Assembly (NCBI GenBank): GCA_023427845.1
Contig: JAEYZX010000184.1
Location: 1 to 43,938, forward strand
Direction: 5' to 3'
Origin: Bacteroidota bacterium
GTDB lineage: Bacteria > Bacteroidota > Bacteroidia > Flavobacteriales > Flavobacteriaceae
DNA length: 43,938 nt
Both the position numbers and the translations under genes were made by a program. The notes under the pieces were generated by a model. It saw nothing but the letters and a program-made list of their open reading frames with translations, did not search any database and was not told where the DNA came from. Positions 42,521-43,938 of this stretch are shown piece after piece (the first letter of the stretch is position 1; every line of letters begins with the position of its first letter).

Positions 42521-43408
42521 CTATTCCAATACGGATGCACCGCTTTTAATGATCGATTTCTTATTGTCGCTCAGGATTCCCGGTAGTTTTGAAACGTATT
42601 TGCTTTTGTTGCCTTCATATTCCTCAACGCGAACGTCCATCGTGATCACGCCGTACTTGCTTTCGCCATCGACATCTGAAATAATCGGGATGTCATAATA
42701 CCATGGCGACAAGACCGGAGTGTCTATCTGATTTTCGGCGCCGTATTTAAGGTCCTTAAAATCGAATTCCTGCTCGATCAGTGTGCGTCTCATCGGTGAG
42801 CCGTCGGTGCTGCGCCATTCGCCATCGATTTTTATCGAGATTTTTGCATTCAGATCTTCGTCTTTATAGACACGTGTTTTCGAAAAGAAAATTCGGAGTT
42901 CATTGAAACTCAATCGTGAAACCCCTGGATTTTCATCATCACTTAAGATTTCGATCACCGCGTCGAAATTCAGGAAATCGTCCTGTTCATCGCGAACTAC
43001 ATCGGGCAACGCCAGGGTTGTGGCTTTTGCACCCCGACTTATGTTTTGCGATTTGATTTCATCGGTGATTATTGATTTGACTTTTGACTTATCCTCAACA
43101 TCGGTCGGTTTCGAATATTTTTTTATGTGGATATTTTTATAGGTCTTCGTGATACGTCCATTATTATTCTGATAGTAGTCATTTACCGAAATCGTTTCAT
43201 TGTAAGTGCTCACCAACGACTTGGCCGATTTCTCCGCAAAATAATCAGCGCCCAAAAGCAAACCCTGGATACCCATTTCAACGATTCCGCCGCGAGATGC
43301 GGGTTTTTCAAGCTGCACGACGAATGTCTCATCTGCTTTGATTGCTGCACGTTCGTGAGTGGCACAGGAAACCGATGCTAGTGCAAGTAAAAAGAAAACT
43401 TTTTTCAT
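42521..43408 (-). CDS. Lipoprotein heading the CHASE2 operon
   Basis: A 295-aa lipoprotein with signal MKKVFFLLALASVSC. The mature part has no recognised domain. The C-terminal two thirds look beta-rich (for example NELRIFFSKTRVY, KISIKIDGEW, YGVITMDVRVEEYEG). It is the first gene of the operon, and its stop adjoins the CHASE2 start with no gap. It lies back to back with the WD40-like gene at 43547, with both promoters in the 138-base gap between them. Function unknown; presumably a partner of the sensor in the envelope. Confidence 0.75.
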   Translation of the reverse strand: MKKVFFLLALASVSCATHERAAIKADETFVVQLEKPASRGGIVEMGIQGLLLGADYFAEKSAKSLVSTYNETISVNDYYQNNNGRITKTYKNIHIKKYSKPTDVEDKSKVKSIITDEIKSQNISRGAKATTLALPDVVRDEQDDFLNFDAVIEILSDDENPGVSRLSFNELRIFFSKTRVYKDEDLNAKISIKIDGEWRSTDGSPMRRTLIEQEFDFKDLKYGAENQIDTPVLSPWYYDIPIISDVDGESKYGVITMDVRVEEYEGNKSKYVSKLPGILSDNKKSIIKSGASVLE

Positions 43409-43546
43409 AAAGTAATGTTAAGATGATTTAACAAATTAAATGTTTAAACTTTATAACTGCAAATCTTTTTCTGCCCGAAATCCAATCTCGATATTTTGAA
43501 AATTTTAATACATTGTGCCGGGTTTCAATCTTCTAGCAAACAAACA

Positions 43547-43938
43547 ATGAAACACTTTCTTTCAATTTTAATAACAATGATTGCCGCTACCGCAATGGCG
43601 CAAACTGCTTCTGAAATCATCATAAAACCCAAAGACCTGCATTATGCCGCTTATTCAAGCGCGGTCGTCAGCAGTGACGGGTCTTATATGCTGACCGCGG
43701 ACGAAACAGGAAAAATTATCCGCAGCGATCTGAAATCGTTTGGAACAACGACTGCCATACGAAGCAGTTCGGGAATTCCAGTCACCTGGATGAAATTGGT
43801 CAATAACGATTCGATATTGCTGTTTTCACAAAAAGTCAGGTACGGCAATAAGGCTACCGATTCGCTGTTATTTTACCACATGTACAATCAAACGGTCAAT
43901 AAAGTACAGTCGTCGGTAACTTTCATGGACCACAGTGT
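43547..43938 (+). CDS. Exported WD40-like protein, 3' end outside the window
   Basis: The frame is open from the ATG to the window end (130 codons). A signal peptide ends near ATAMAQ, and the mature start has a WD40-like strand pattern: SAVVSSDGSYMLTADETGKIIRSD, comparable to the first repeat of the WD40-caspase protein at 36025. It may be a second WD40-caspase gene, but the catalytic part would lie beyond the window. A TACATTGT -7-like sequence lies about 30-40 bases upstream of the ATG. Confidence 0.65.
   Translation, partial: MKHFLSILITMIAATAMAQTASEIIIKPKDLHYAAYSSAVVSSDGSYMLTADETGKIIRSDLKSFGTTTAIRSSSGIPVTWMKLVNNDSILLFSQKVRYGNKATDSLLFYHMYNQTVNKVQSSVTFMDHS

Noticed and set aside
1..43938. 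CRISPR arrays, tRNA or rRNA genes
   Set aside because: No evenly spaced direct repeats and no cloverleaf-like or ribosomal sequence were seen on either strand, although a tool could still find a missed tRNA.

Overview
The window looks like chromosomal DNA of a Bacteroidota member, most likely Flavobacteriaceae (Flavobacterium-like). Signs are several promoters with the TAnnTTTG-type -7 box, the lack of strong Shine-Dalgarno sites, and many families typical of the phylum (TPR-histidine kinase lipoproteins, DUF3667, DUF4256, HMA-AraC regulators, YceI pairs, caspase/DUF4384 proteins). All functional calls come from reading motifs by eye; no search was run.

Left part (1-18.2 kb) is mostly housekeeping and accessory single genes: a truncated glycine-zipper lipoprotein, a beta-carbonic anhydrase/MATE pair, a receiver-only response regulator followed by an orphan tyrosine recombinase, two MpaB/DUF2236 proteins, an App1-like phosphatase, a metal-binding periplasmic protein, a frameshifted DinB-superfamily gene, DUF4256, DUF389, DUF421, a two-domain DNA ligase D, and a copper block (HMA-AraC regulator, CopA P1B-ATPase) followed by DUF808.

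Centre (18.7-29.5 kb) is the most interesting region. A small lipoprotein, a lipoprotein-type TPR histidine kinase and a LuxR-type response regulator are followed by small secreted proteins, a 71-aa Cys-rich peptide that looks like a RiPP precursor, an LpxL-like acyltransferase with a PqqD-like C-terminal domain, a secreted S41 protease, a membrane-anchored BCS1-like AAA+ ATPase, and a second group of small paralogous proteins plus a secreted helical protein. Four promoters in this block carry the same 15-bp palindrome (consensus TACACTTTTAGTGTA), each centred exactly 30 bp upstream of the first base of its -7 box. This suggests one regulon, probably controlled by the resident kinase/regulator pair. 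Two of the four transcripts also share a CTGAAA-loop-TTTCAG leader hairpin. The block sits between two DUF3667 paralogs, one of them 5'-truncated.

Right part (29.5-43.9 kb) has a DUF3667 protein, a small membrane protein, a YceI pair, and then an exported caspase-like locus: a barrel-like outer-membrane protein, a caspase-DUF4384 protein and a WD40-caspase protein on the plus strand, facing a minus-strand operon of lipoprotein, CHASE2 membrane sensor, FecR-like protein and esterase. A further exported WD40-like protein runs off the right edge.
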